DNA from: a bacterium
GTDB lineage: Bacteria > Margulisbacteria > Marinamargulisbacteria > UBA817 > JAQBTH01
DNA length: 48,655 bases
Assembly (NCBI GenBank): GCA_027623425.1
Contig: JAQBTH010000004.1
Span: forward strand, 1-48,655
Direction of reading: 5' to 3'
Shown here: positions 24,679-32,558 of the stretch, piece after piece
How the letters are laid out: the number at the start of each line of letters is the position of its first letter
Position numbering within the stretch: the stretch's first letter is position 1
Position numbers and translations under genes: made by a program
Notes under the pieces: model-generated
The model's input: the letters and a program-made list of their open reading frames with translations, nothing else
The model's database searches: none
What the model was told of the DNA's origin: nothing

Positions 24679-24706
24679 ACTTATTCTGCCACAGGCAGCG
24701 TCTTTC
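24674..24706. other. Hairpin at the edge of element B
   Basis: GAAAGAC (24674-24680) pairs with GTCTTTC (24700-24706), and CTGCC (24686-24690) pairs with GGCAG (24694-24698) inside it, leaving a 3-nt loop. It overlaps the last bases of repeat copy 2 and lies 26 nt past the ATPase stop. There is no T-run on either strand, so it is not a standard terminator. It could be a recombinase arm site or an RNA 3' end. Confidence 0.45.
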
Positions 24707-24731
24707 TGCTTCTCCCAAAAAGTTGAACTTC

Positions 24732-26534
24732 CTAATGATTGGCTTGGCGATTATTACTCAAACTTACTGCTGAATCGTCAAGGTTGTTGCCATTATGAAT
24801 TTCTTGAATTCCAATAGTATCCGCCAAAACACTCGGTTTAGTTGAATTTAGGATTGATTCTATTTCGTCGAAAATCACACTAAAACCGGCAAAGTCTTCT
24901 TTCGTATCTTTTTCGCAAATCCAATCGCAAAGTGCTGTCTTCTGATTATTAATCAATGCCCATTCCTGAATATCCATATGCTTGGCATCTGGGATTGTTC
25001 TTTTCAGTGCTTCCGCGCCAACATTATTTGAAGCTTCCAAAATTAAATTATCCGAGAATAAATTTTCAATCCCCCTTTTAACAGAATTATTTGGATTAGC
25101 TGGGATGCATCTTTTGTGTATTATTTTATAATCATCATTAGACTTCTGTGTATCACAATCAAATAACAAAACAAGTGGATGATGCAAGAATTCTATAATT
25201 TCATTTCTGTTAGTCCAATATTTTACTAGGTTTCCCGCTCCATTTTTTTCTGTTAAATCAAATCTATCTAAAATAAGTTTCCAATTCGGGTAATGGTCAG
25301 CGGCCTTACGAATGTAATTAACATCTTGTATGCCCTCAACAAAAAGGTTGGGCTTTGTAGACTTAGATAAAACAATCAACTCATCCTGAGCCTTTTCAAG
25401 CTCACAAATTCGAGCTTTTTGATCTTGCATTTCGGCGTAAAAATGTTCATTCGCTACTTTCAATTCATCATATTCATACTTTTGAACTCTCATTATTCGA
25501 TTTTTAGAATCGTTCACTCTAAATACCTCATAAAACGAGGCATATTCTGGCGCAAGACCTATAGTAGCGGGATTATGCGTTGTCATGATTACTACGATGC
25601 CTTTGGATACGAAATATTTGTTCAGCACTTTGAAAAGCGCGTTAGTTAATGATGGATTCAAAACGGCGTCATATTCATCCAACAGCAATACTTTTTTAGT
25701 ATTTGAGTCAGCCTCAGATAGTGATGCAAAAACCAGTGAGATGATTGCCTTTTCTCCGTCTGACAATTCTCCCAGCTTCCTTGGCTGATCCAAAAGCAAC
25801 TTTCCATTTGAATCTATCTCAAATAGTCCAGGTTGCTTATTAAGTTCAAAATTGACAATTTCAAAATCGGCCTCAAAGCGATAGGAAAACCCTAGTTCCT
25901 CAAACAATTTATTGAGCTGCTCCCAGGGTGGAACTTCTAAAATACTACGTTCATACTTATTCCCAGTTTTTCCAGCTTCTGCATTTGCGGCATATTCTCG
26001 CACTAAATAAGTTGAAAAAATACCCCAAATTCTATTGGAAAATATATCATCTCTTGCCCAGATAAAATCCGCAGGAATTGCGTTTATAAATTCGTCTCTT
26101 TCGAGACTTTCCCATCTACTGTCAAATTGCTCGATCAAATGTGACTTTAATTTTTCGCAAGAACTTCTAAACTCTTCATTATCCGGATGGTCTAACCTTA
26201 GTAGCTTATTATTATTGTATTTTTCCCAAGCTGCGTCCCAATCTGCTTTGACCGATTCAATACCCATTCTGGGAACTCTTAGAATACTAATATTGTCTTT
26301 AAATGAGCGCTTTTCGATATAAATACGATCCAACATTTCACCGTCTAAAGAAACTGTGGCATTAATTTTCTTATTTTTATCTCGTTCGACTATCTGCGAT
26401 ATAATTTCGATTAGCTGTGATTTACCACTACCATTGACTCCAGACAGGATTATTAGACCTCCTTGTAATTCAGCCTTAAAACCTTCTACAAACGATTTAA
26501 ATCGCTCATTAAGTATTATGGATAGTTTTTTCAT
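24732..26534 (-). CDS. OLD-like protein: AAA/ABC ATPase fused to TOPRIM nuclease domain
   Basis: The ATPase has Walker A GVNGSGKS (residues 32-39), signature LSDGEK (257-262), Walker B KVLLLDEYD (281-289) and switch His in MTTHNPATIG (H320). A TOPRIM-like part follows with E400 in NLFVEGIQDV and DxD at 459-461 in LLFDCDTQ. This order is that of OLD-family nucleases, several of which act in phage defence alone or with a partner. No gajB, reverse transcriptase or other partner gene is adjacent, so this would be a single-gene type. At 600 residues it has normal length. It is the sole gene of element B beside tRNA-Pro. Phage defence is inference from family and location. Confidence 0.82.
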   Translation of the reverse strand: MKKLSIILNERFKSFVEGFKAELQGGLIILSGVNGSGKSQLIEIISQIVERDKNKKINATVSLDGEMLDRIYIEKRSFKDNISILRVPRMGIESVKADWDAAWEKYNNNKLLRLDHPDNEEFRSSCEKLKSHLIEQFDSRWESLERDEFINAIPADFIWARDDIFSNRIWGIFSTYLVREYAANAEAGKTGNKYERSILEVPPWEQLNKLFEELGFSYRFEADFEIVNFELNKQPGLFEIDSNGKLLLDQPRKLGELSDGEKAIISLVFASLSEADSNTKKVLLLDEYDAVLNPSLTNALFKVLNKYFVSKGIVVIMTTHNPATIGLAPEYASFYEVFRVNDSKNRIMRVQKYEYDELKVANEHFYAEMQDQKARICELEKAQDELIVLSKSTKPNLFVEGIQDVNYIRKAADHYPNWKLILDRFDLTEKNGAGNLVKYWTNRNEIIEFLHHPLVLLFDCDTQKSNDDYKIIHKRCIPANPNNSVKRGIENLFSDNLILEASNNVGAEALKRTIPDAKHMDIQEWALINNQKTALCDWICEKDTKEDFAGFSVIFDEIESILNSTKPSVLADTIGIQEIHNGNNLDDSAVSLSNNRQANH

Positions 26535-26618
26535 TACTGATTACCTGCCTAACTCGATAAACTGAAAAATTTGTTGGGAGAGGTTTTAATTTTGGGAAAA
26601 TCAACTGCGGTTATCTTT

Positions 26619-26696
26619 TGGTCGGGATGAGAAGATTTGAACTTCCGACCTCCAGTCCCCCAGACTGGCGCGCTAACCAGGCTGCGCTACACCCCG
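26619..26696 (-). tRNA. tRNA-Pro (anticodon GGG), CCA encoded
   Basis: Read on the minus strand, the 78-nt gene folds as a full cloverleaf. The acceptor CGGGGTG pairs with CATCCCG (one G-U), the anticodon stem is CCAGT/ACTGG with loop CTGGGGG, and the T arm is GGAAG-TTCAAAT-CTTCT. The 3' CCA is encoded. The last 15 nt recur at 24640 and 23953, marking this gene as an integration site. The gene itself is intact. Confidence 0.95.
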
Positions 26697-26813
26697 ACAA
26701 AGGAATTATTATATCAGCGCGCTAAACCATTGGCCAGGTTCTGCTGCACACGCTAACCAGGCTGTGAGGCCACAAATAAGACCGGCAACGCCATGCTGAA
26801 ATAGGTAACAGAA

Positions 26814-28745
26814 CTAAGCGGCGCCGGCTGCGGCTGGTGAGAGTGCTGCTGGTGGCGCGGCATCATCTGTCTTTTTAGAGGCGCGCTTTTTAGCAGGTTT
26901 CTTCTTTGGTGCTTGGCCAATCAGTTCTAAGAATTCATCACGCTCAATGACTTCGCGTTCCAAAATAATTTTAGACACCTTCTTAAGCATGTCCATATTC
27001 TTCTTCAACAATGCCGTGGTATCTGTATAGGCCTCGTCGATAATACGATGCACTTCATCATCAATGTCTTTCGCTGTTGCTTCGGAATAATCTTGAGAAT
27101 GGTCTGTATATTGTTTACCTAAAAATACTGAACCTGATTGTTTCCCGAATTTTCTGGCGCCTAATTTTTCACTCATTCCAAAGCTACACACAAACCCCTT
27201 TGCTAAGGCTGTGGCACGCTCTATGTCGTTACTTGCGCCCGTTGTGATCTCATTAAATATCAACTGTTCCGCCACACGGCCACCTAATAACACCCGAATA
27301 TTATTTAAAATCTCTGTATTGGATTGCAAATACTTATCTTCTATCGGTACCTGCATGGTGTAGCCCAAGGCCATTCCACGGGGTAAAATAGAGATTTTAT
27401 GGACGGGGTCTGTATCGGGTAGGTAGGCCGCGACAAGTGCATGCCCCACTTCATGGTAGGCAATAATAGACTTCTCTTTATCACTCATAATGCGGCTTTT
27501 GCGCTGAGGCCCTGCCATCACACGTTCTATGGATTCTTCAATTTCATCTTGCCCCACAATCGTTTTGCTACGACGTGCCGCCAGTAAGGCCGCTTCGTTT
27601 ATCAGGTTCGCCAAATCGGCACCTGTGAAACCAGGTGTGCTACGCGCAATAACGCCCAAATCAACTTTTTTACTTATCTTACGAGTCTTAGCGTGAATAT
27701 CTAAAATGGCACGGCGGCCATCGATGTCTGGCTTGTCTACCATAATTTGGCGATCAAAACGACCGGGCCTAAGCAACGCTGGGTCAAGGATATCGGGGCG
27801 GTTGGTGGCCGCCAATACGATAACCGTTTGATGATCTTCGAACCCATCCATCTCAACTAACATCTGGTTTAGTGTCTGTTCGCGTTCGTCATGACCACCA
27901 CCTAAACCGGCGCCTCGGTGTCGACCAACTGCATCAATTTCATCTACAAATATAATGGCTGGAGCATTCTTTTTAGCTTGGCTAAACAGATCTCGCACTC
28001 GCGAGGCACCAACGCCGACGAACATCTCAACAAAATCTGAGCCTGATATATTAAAGAATGGCACATCGGCTTCACCGGCAACAGCTTTGGCCAATAATGT
28101 TTTTCCTGTGCCTGGAGGCCCTACTAGCAAAGCCCCTTTAGGTATTTTTGCCCCTATCTTAAGGAACTTAGCGGGTTTCTTAAGGTATTCCACCATTTCT
28201 CGAAGTTCTTCGATGGCTTCGTCACAACCGGCCACATCTTTGAAAGTGATGCGATCTTTGCCGGCGGGTTTTATGTATGCCTTTGCCTTGGATTTACCAA
28301 ACGACATGGCTTGGCTATTCGCGCCCTGTGCCGGCCTTAAAATGAAGAACCATAGTCCGCCAATTAATAGGAATGGGAAAACGGCTTGTAAAAAGAGCGA
28401 CCAGAACCAGTTGGAGTCGGCGGGATTCACCTTTATGGTGACGTCGTGTTCTTTTAATTGTGAGATTAAGTTTGGATTCTCAATATAATATGTTTTAAAG
28501 GATTCACCGTCTTTGGTTTTGCCTAGGATTGTTTGATCCGAACTGCGAATTGTGATTTCACTAATGGCGCCTTGGTTTAGCTGCTTTAAAAAATCGGAAT
28601 AGTCCATTGCGTCAGGCGCTTTTTCACCATTCATGCCTGCAGTGACGATGGAAATAAGAATAAAGGTAAATAAGATATACCATAATGCGTTTCGCATGTT
28701 GCGATTGCGGTTAGGGGGGGTATTGTTTGGTTCTTTTTTGCTCAT
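26814..28745 (-). CDS. ftsH: ATP-dependent zinc metalloprotease FtsH
   Basis: FtsH is a hexameric membrane protease that degrades unassembled membrane proteins and short-lived regulators. The protein has 643 residues, normal length. Two N-terminal membrane helices flank a periplasmic domain. The AAA module follows with [23 protein letters not shown] and the second region of homology ([20 protein letters not shown]). The zinc motif is HEVGH ([12 protein letters not shown]). The C-terminal tail is Lys- and Ala-rich. It follows pyrR by 53 bp on the same strand. Confidence 0.97.
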   Translation of the reverse strand: MSKKEPNNTPPNRNRNMRNALWYILFTFILISIVTAGMNGEKAPDAMDYSDFLKQLNQGAISEITIRSSDQTILGKTKDGESFKTYYIENPNLISQLKEHDVTIKVNPADSNWFWSLFLQAVFPFLLIGGLWFFILRPAQGANSQAMSFGKSKAKAYIKPAGKDRITFKDVAGCDEAIEELREMVEYLKKPAKFLKIGAKIPKGALLVGPPGTGKTLLAKAVAGEADVPFFNISGSDFVEMFVGVGASRVRDLFSQAKKNAPAIIFVDEIDAVGRHRGAGLGGGHDEREQTLNQMLVEMDGFEDHQTVIVLAATNRPDILDPALLRPGRFDRQIMVDKPDIDGRRAILDIHAKTRKISKKVDLGVIARSTPGFTGADLANLINEAALLAARRSKTIVGQDEIEESIERVMAGPQRKSRIMSDKEKSIIAYHEVGHALVAAYLPDTDPVHKISILPRGMALGYTMQVPIEDKYLQSNTEILNNIRVLLGGRVAEQLIFNEITTGASNDIERATALAKGFVCSFGMSEKLGARKFGKQSGSVFLGKQYTDHSQDYSEATAKDIDDEVHRIIDEAYTDTTALLKKNMDMLKKVSKIILEREVIERDEFLELIGQAPKKKPAKKRASKKTDDAAPPAALSPAAAGAA

Positions 28746-28798
28746 ACTGACTGTCTATTCTAACCTTTCTATCGAAGAATTCCCAGTTATGGGAGGGT

Positions 28799-29338
28799 TT
28801 ATGCTGATTTTTCTAGAGTAATGGATTCATGGGCATCCACCTCAATGAGTGCCACTCTTACATAATCCGTTTTATTGGTGGAAATAGTTTCACCGACAAA
28901 ATCAGGCTGTATTGGTAATTCACGATGCCCTCTATCAATTAATACGGCTAACTCTATTCGGGCGGGGCGGCCAAAATCCATTAATCCATCCAGTGCGGCA
29001 CGGATGGTGCGCCCATGAAATAATACATCATCAACAAGTATGATGGTTTTTCCCGTAATGTCAGTTGGGATATGGGTCTCTTTTACCGTTAAGAAATTGC
29101 CTTTATCTAAAATATCATCTCGGTATAAAGACACGTCTAACTTACCCACTAACACCTCACCCTTACCGGCATTTTTGATGTTTCTGGCAATACGTTCTGC
29201 CAATGGAAGCCCGTGGGTGAGCACGCCAACTAAAACGGTGTTTTCTAATGTTCCCTCATGGCGTTTTATGATGCCCTCGGCGAGTCGGCTTACCAACAGT
29301 GCAATTTCTTTTTCAGTTTTGAGTTGTTGGTGCGTCAT
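28799..29338 (-). CDS. pyrR: Bifunctional PyrR (pyr operon regulator / uracil phosphoribosyltransferase)
   Basis: PyrR binds pyr mRNA in response to UMP and also converts uracil and PRPP to UMP. The protein has 179 residues, normal length. The PRPP-binding motif is TIILVDDVLFHGRTIRAALD, and LVGVLTHGLPLAERIARNI and DVSLYRDDI are typical of PyrR. No pyr genes or attenuator are visible in the window, so any regulatory target lies elsewhere. It sits between hisB and ftsH, an unusual setting. No Shine-Dalgarno sequence is visible, so it may be translated by coupling to hisB (9-nt gap). Confidence 0.93.
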   Translation of the reverse strand: MTHQQLKTEKEIALLVSRLAEGIIKRHEGTLENTVLVGVLTHGLPLAERIARNIKNAGKGEVLVGKLDVSLYRDDILDKGNFLTVKETHIPTDITGKTIILVDDVLFHGRTIRAALDGLMDFGRPARIELAVLIDRGHRELPIQPDFVGETISTNKTDYVRVALIEVDAHESITLEKSA

Positions 29339-29347
29339 AGGGGCGTC

Positions 29348-29932
29348 TTATAAAATCCCTTTTGTTGAAGGAACACCTTTTTTAATGGGGTCAATTCGAG
29401 TAGCGCGATCTAGTACTTGCCCAAACCCTTTAAACACAGATTCGATCATGTGGTGTAGGTTTGTACCTCGTACAATATCAATGTGAAGCGATACCTTGGC
29501 GTTATTTACGAAGCCATTGAAAAATTCTTCTACTAATTCCACATCAAATTCGCCCACCTTGCTTTTTGGAAACTCGCCATTAAAGCTGAGATGTGGCCGG
29601 CCACTAATATCTAAGGCGATGTTACTTAAGGATTCATCCATTGGGAACGAACCGGAAGCATAACGGAAAATACCCGTGCAATCACCAAGCGCCTCATTTA
29701 CCGCTTTTCCCAGGCAAATAGCCGCGTCTTCTGTGCTGTGGTGAAAATCCACATCAATATCGCCATCCACATCTAAATCAAGGTTAAATAACCCATGTTT
29801 TGTGAATAAATCGAGCATGTGGTCTAGAAAAGGTATGCGCGTTTTAATATTGGATTTTCCCTCACCATCAACAGCAAACTTCAACGTAACGTTGGTTTCT
29901 GATGTGCGGCGTTCTACTGTGGCCTGTCTCAT
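29348..29932 (-). CDS. hisB: Imidazoleglycerol-phosphate dehydratase
   Basis: HisB (IGPD) removes water from imidazole glycerol phosphate in histidine biosynthesis. The protein has 194 residues, the single-domain form. Metal-binding motifs are FLDHMLDLFTKHG, DVDFHHSTEDAAICLG and LHHMIESVFKGFGQVL. A strong AAGGAG lies about 7 nt before the ATG. It lies alone between ruvB and pyrR, away from other his genes. Confidence 0.95.
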   Translation of the reverse strand: MRQATVERRTSETNVTLKFAVDGEGKSNIKTRIPFLDHMLDLFTKHGLFNLDLDVDGDIDVDFHHSTEDAAICLGKAVNEALGDCTGIFRYASGSFPMDESLSNIALDISGRPHLSFNGEFPKSKVGEFDVELVEEFFNGFVNNAKVSLHIDIVRGTNLHHMIESVFKGFGQVLDRATRIDPIKKGVPSTKGIL

Positions 29933-29943
29933 GGATAATCTCC

Positions 29944-31056
29944 TTAAAATAATTCTTGTTGAGGCACGGTGCCGTCGCTACGCTCTGGCATTGAAAGCCC
30001 CAAATGTTCATAGGCTAATCGAGTTGCTAAACGCCCCTTTGGCGTGCGATCGATAAAGCCAAGCTGAAGCAAATACGGCTCGTACACATCTTCAATAGTA
30101 TCACTTTCTTCGGAAATACTCGCGGAAATTGTGTCTATTCCAACTGGACCGCCATTAAACTTTTCAATAATTGCACGTAGGCATTTACGGTCTACGTCAT
30201 CTAAACCCAAGGAATCAATACCCAATGCACTTAGGCCTTCAGCCACAATAGTATCGGTAATTCGTCCGTCGCCTTGCACTTGGGCCCAGTCGCGAACACG
30301 TTTAAGTATACGATTTGCAATACGTGGCGTACCTCGGCTGCGTTTGGCCACTTCCATTGCCGCCGAATCTGTAATGTGAGTTTCTAACAAACTGGCAGCC
30401 CGTGTCACAATTTCTTTTAGCGCGCTAGGGTCATAAAACTCCATGCGTTCCAATGCGCCAAATCGGTCTCGAAGCGGCGCGGATAACATGCCAATTCGGG
30501 TGGTCGCGCCTATTAGTGTAAAACGCTCTAAGGTTAACCGTATACTTCGTGCGGATGGCCCTTTCCCTATTACAATGTCCAATTCATAATCTTCCATCGC
30601 AGGGTACAGTACTTCTTCCACGCTACGATTTAACCGGTGAATTTCATCAATAAATAGCACATCACCCTTTTCAAGGTTGGTAAGAATTGCCGCCAAATCA
30701 CCTGGTCGCTCAATGGCTGGGCCGGAGGTTGTTTTTATATTGACGTTCATTTCGTTGGCCACAATATTGGCAAGGGTTGTTTTTCCCAACCCAGGCGGGC
30801 CATGGATCAATAAATGCTCAAGGCTTTCGTCTCGCTTTTTTGCGGCTTCTATAAATATATTGAGATTGCGAATTAATTTGTGCTGGCCTATAAATTCGTT
30901 TAATGCCCGTGGCCTTAGTGAACCTTCGCGGTGATCTTCTGGGTTAACTTCGCGAGATAAAATGCGAGATTCATCTGGCGTTGCAGATTCCCCAGTTTTA
31001 TCCCACTCTTCCGGGCGTTCATAGTTCTCATTTTGTTGGTTAATGAACTGATCCAT
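29944..31056 (-). CDS. ruvB: Holliday junction branch migration helicase RuvB
   Basis: RuvB is the hexameric motor that drives branch migration with RuvA. Motifs: [20 protein letters not shown] (Walker A), [20 protein letters not shown] (Walker B), [20 protein letters not shown] and the C-terminal winged helix [20 protein letters not shown]. The start is ATG 31056 (370 residues). The frame runs on upstream to 31182, but those 42 codons overlap the next gene and carry no family sequence. An extended -10 (TGC TATTAT) ends 6 nt before this ATG. ruvB-hisB-pyrR-ftsH form a probable operon. Confidence 0.96.
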   Translation of the reverse strand: MDQFINQQNENYERPEEWDKTGESATPDESRILSREVNPEDHREGSLRPRALNEFIGQHKLIRNLNIFIEAAKKRDESLEHLLIHGPPGLGKTTLANIVANEMNVNIKTTSGPAIERPGDLAAILTNLEKGDVLFIDEIHRLNRSVEEVLYPAMEDYELDIVIGKGPSARSIRLTLERFTLIGATTRIGMLSAPLRDRFGALERMEFYDPSALKEIVTRAASLLETHITDSAAMEVAKRSRGTPRIANRILKRVRDWAQVQGDGRITDTIVAEGLSALGIDSLGLDDVDRKCLRAIIEKFNGGPVGIDTISASISEESDTIEDVYEPYLLQLGFIDRTPKGRLATRLAYEHLGLSMPERSDGTVPQQELF

Positions 31057-31062
31057 TGCCCA

Positions 31063-31071
31063 ATAATAGCA
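31063..31071 (-). promoter_or_regulatory. Extended -10 element directly before ruvB
   Basis: On the minus strand, TGC precedes TATTAT (31068-31063), which ends 6 nt before the ruvB ATG. This is the same layout as at several other first genes here and points to a leaderless transcript. The -35 is weak. Confidence 0.45.
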
Positions 31072-31090
31072 TATATTTGTACGTGGCGAA

Positions 31091-31885
31091 CTAAGCTGCG
31101 TATTTTGGAATAGCAAAGTGCAATGTGGTGCCCGTTTTATCGGTTTCCATGGTGCATTCACCAAAATGTTCCTGGGACGCATGAATAATAAACTTACTTA
31201 ATAGTTCTTCGCGTTTAAGCTCACTTATCTCTAATTTTGGCGCACTTAACACAATCATATAGTCATAAGGAAACATATCTGACACCGTTTTTTCCATATC
31301 GTATTTGTCGGCATAATCGCTAAACACATAAAAATCTAAAATTAGCTCTTGTTTTGCCACACCATTTTTCTGTGCCACCTCTAACAGTGCGCTGCTGGTT
31401 TCATTTAACATGATCGTAACGCTATCTTTTACTAGCCACACCTTTTCTTCCACACGCAATCGGCTACGCAAACTGGATTCGCCGGTGCAATGCTCTTTAA
31501 TATAGGCCTCCCAACTCTCTCGTATTGTATCCAAATTAACAGACTCCCATTCTTTAGGGCGATGGCTCGGCCGTGGGTTCAAGTTGGCATCTGTAAAAAT
31601 AAACTGCTGGATGTCTGTGAGACGAGGGACTTGCTTAAATAGGATATCAAAGAAGAAATCGGGCTTGGATGCGATCTTTTCTCGGTCCATTTGCCGCATG
31701 ACATCTAATGGCGCAATGATATTTCGAAATTCATGATTGCGTTTACGGATGCTTCGAAGCCGTTTTACAAGCTCAATATTGATATGGCGAAGCGCATGCA
31801 ATTCTTCGATTAAAGACGCCACCGGCCCTCTAATCGTTTTTTGTGCGAACGACTTACTTTTATAAAAAATAAACTCTTCGTCCAT
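31091..31885 (-). CDS. Histidine-kinase-like protein without sensor domain (divergent)
   Basis: I see no close family at first reading. An H-box-like [12 protein letters not shown] starts at H51, after a helical N-terminus and a run of basic residues. The region [20 protein letters not shown] resembles an N box with its Asn. The end, [19 protein letters not shown], resembles the closing strands of the HATPase domain, although the glycine-rich G boxes are not clear. The result is a 264-residue protein with kinase-like layout but no membrane or sensor domain. It is transcribed away from the Pel operon, which holds a stand-alone receiver gene, so the two could be a pair. A strong GAGGAAGGG lies 5 nt before the ATG. 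Confidence 0.5.
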   Translation of the reverse strand: MDEEFIFYKSKSFAQKTIRGPVASLIEELHALRHINIELVKRLRSIRKRNHEFRNIIAPLDVMRQMDREKIASKPDFFFDILFKQVPRLTDIQQFIFTDANLNPRPSHRPKEWESVNLDTIRESWEAYIKEHCTGESSLRSRLRVEEKVWLVKDSVTIMLNETSSALLEVAQKNGVAKQELILDFYVFSDYADKYDMEKTVSDMFPYDYMIVLSAPKLEISELKREELLSKFIIHASQEHFGECTMETDKTGTTLHFAIPKYAA

Positions 31886-31951
31886 GATGACCCTTCCTCA
31901 ATTGCAACTATTCCCTAATATTGCAGATTTTAAACACTAACTTTATCGCTC

Positions 31952-31960
31952 TGATATAAT
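31952..31960 (+). promoter_or_regulatory. Extended -10 element of the Pel operon
   Basis: TGA precedes a perfect TATAAT (31955-31960), and the pelA ATG begins 6 nt later, suggesting a leaderless transcript. No convincing -35 is seen; an extended -10 or an activator could compensate. It lies in the 81-bp gap between the divergent kinase-like gene and pelA. Confidence 0.55.
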
Positions 31961-31966
31961 ATTTTT

Positions 31967-32554
31967 ATGCTGACTTCTCCCATATCGATTCGGCGGCGTT
32001 TTACGCTCGGTTTACTTGTTTTTTGTTTTTCTCTTTTTGGGAATGCGCTAAACGCAGCAGAATCACGAACAGTGTGGGGCGTATATAACAGCGACGAATG
32101 GGAGCCCTTTAGTCGCCCGAACGTGGCGGTGTATTTTGAGCTTCCCCTGAATCACTTGGGCATGAAACTGGAACTGGTGGATGTGGCTAAACCGCTGCCA
32201 GACTTAACTACAACTCCGTTGCCACATGGGATTATTTTGAATGTGCTTGACCTACCAGCGAATCGGGAAGATGCCTACTGGACGTGGGTTGCCGCGTTTC
32301 AGTCGACCAAACGACCCATAGTGTTTCTAGATGGCCTTGGGCCGTCGCATGGGATTCGTGATGACGTGTTGGCGCGATTAAACGTGCGCGTGGGGCCCGT
32401 TTCTAGCCTATACCCCGCCCACATTGACGTGGTGACGCAAGATGCCCGCGCCCTGCCGTTTGAGCGAGAAATTGCGCACGAAACCAAGCAGTTTGGTGAA
32501 ATCCATGCCGATAATGGGATGGCGTTACTGACGTTAATGGGATGGCGTTACTGA
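31967..32554 (+). CDS. pelA: PelA-like protein, N-terminal fragment (broken by 23-bp duplication)
   Basis: A signal peptide (RRRFTLGLLVFCFSLFGNAL, cut near NAAES) sends the protein to the periplasm. The mature part (VWGVYNSDEWEPFSRPNVAV onward) resembles the region of PelA before the deacetylase domain. After residue 189 a perfect 23-bp tandem duplication shifts the frame and the ORF ends six codons later. With one copy removed, the frame joins the next ORF as DNGMALLTLKHTPTG, giving a 698-residue PelA-like protein. No GH114-type glycoside hydrolase domain is seen. The start follows an extended -10 by 6 nt. Confidence 0.7.
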   Translation: MLTSPISIRRRFTLGLLVFCFSLFGNALNAAESRTVWGVYNSDEWEPFSRPNVAVYFELPLNHLGMKLELVDVAKPLPDLTTTPLPHGIILNVLDLPANREDAYWTWVAAFQSTKRPIVFLDGLGPSHGIRDDVLARLNVRVGPVSSLYPAHIDVVTQDARALPFEREIAHETKQFGEIHADNGMALLTLMGWRY

Positions 32555-32558
32555 CGTT
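32513..32558 (+). repeat. Perfect 23-bp tandem duplication splitting pelA
   Basis: The unit AATGGGATGGCGTTACTGAC plus GTT occurs at 32513-32535 and again, without a change, at 32536-32558. Twenty-three is not a multiple of three, so the second copy moves the frame. One copy restores an open 699-codon gene. Confidence 0.97.

Larger units (their letters stand above)
23953..26633. mobile_element. Two tandem tRNA-Pro-integrated elements, each with one cargo gene
   Basis: Three copies of a 15-bp core equal to the 3' end of tRNA-Pro (TGGTCGGGATGAGAA) stand at 23953, 24640 and 26619, the last inside the intact tRNA. The first two are followed by the same 24-bp arm, and the last two are preceded by TTT, unlike the first. 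This is what two integrations at one tRNA attachment site would leave: element A (687 bp) with the ORF6N gene and element B (1979 bp) with the ATPase/TOPRIM gene. No integrase is encoded, so mobilisation would need an enzyme in trans. AT content of both cargo genes is higher than that of neighbouring genes by eye. Confidence 0.65.

Noticed and set aside
24674-24706. Hairpin as a rho-independent terminator
   Set aside because: There is no T-run after it on either strand.
26751-26776. A second tRNA upstream of tRNA-Pro
   Set aside because: Only 14 nt of the D arm match; no acceptor, anticodon or T arm can be formed.
31057-31182. N-terminal extension of RuvB by 42 residues
   Set aside because: It overlaps the end of the upstream gene and carries no RuvB sequence; an extended -10 sits directly before ATG 31056.
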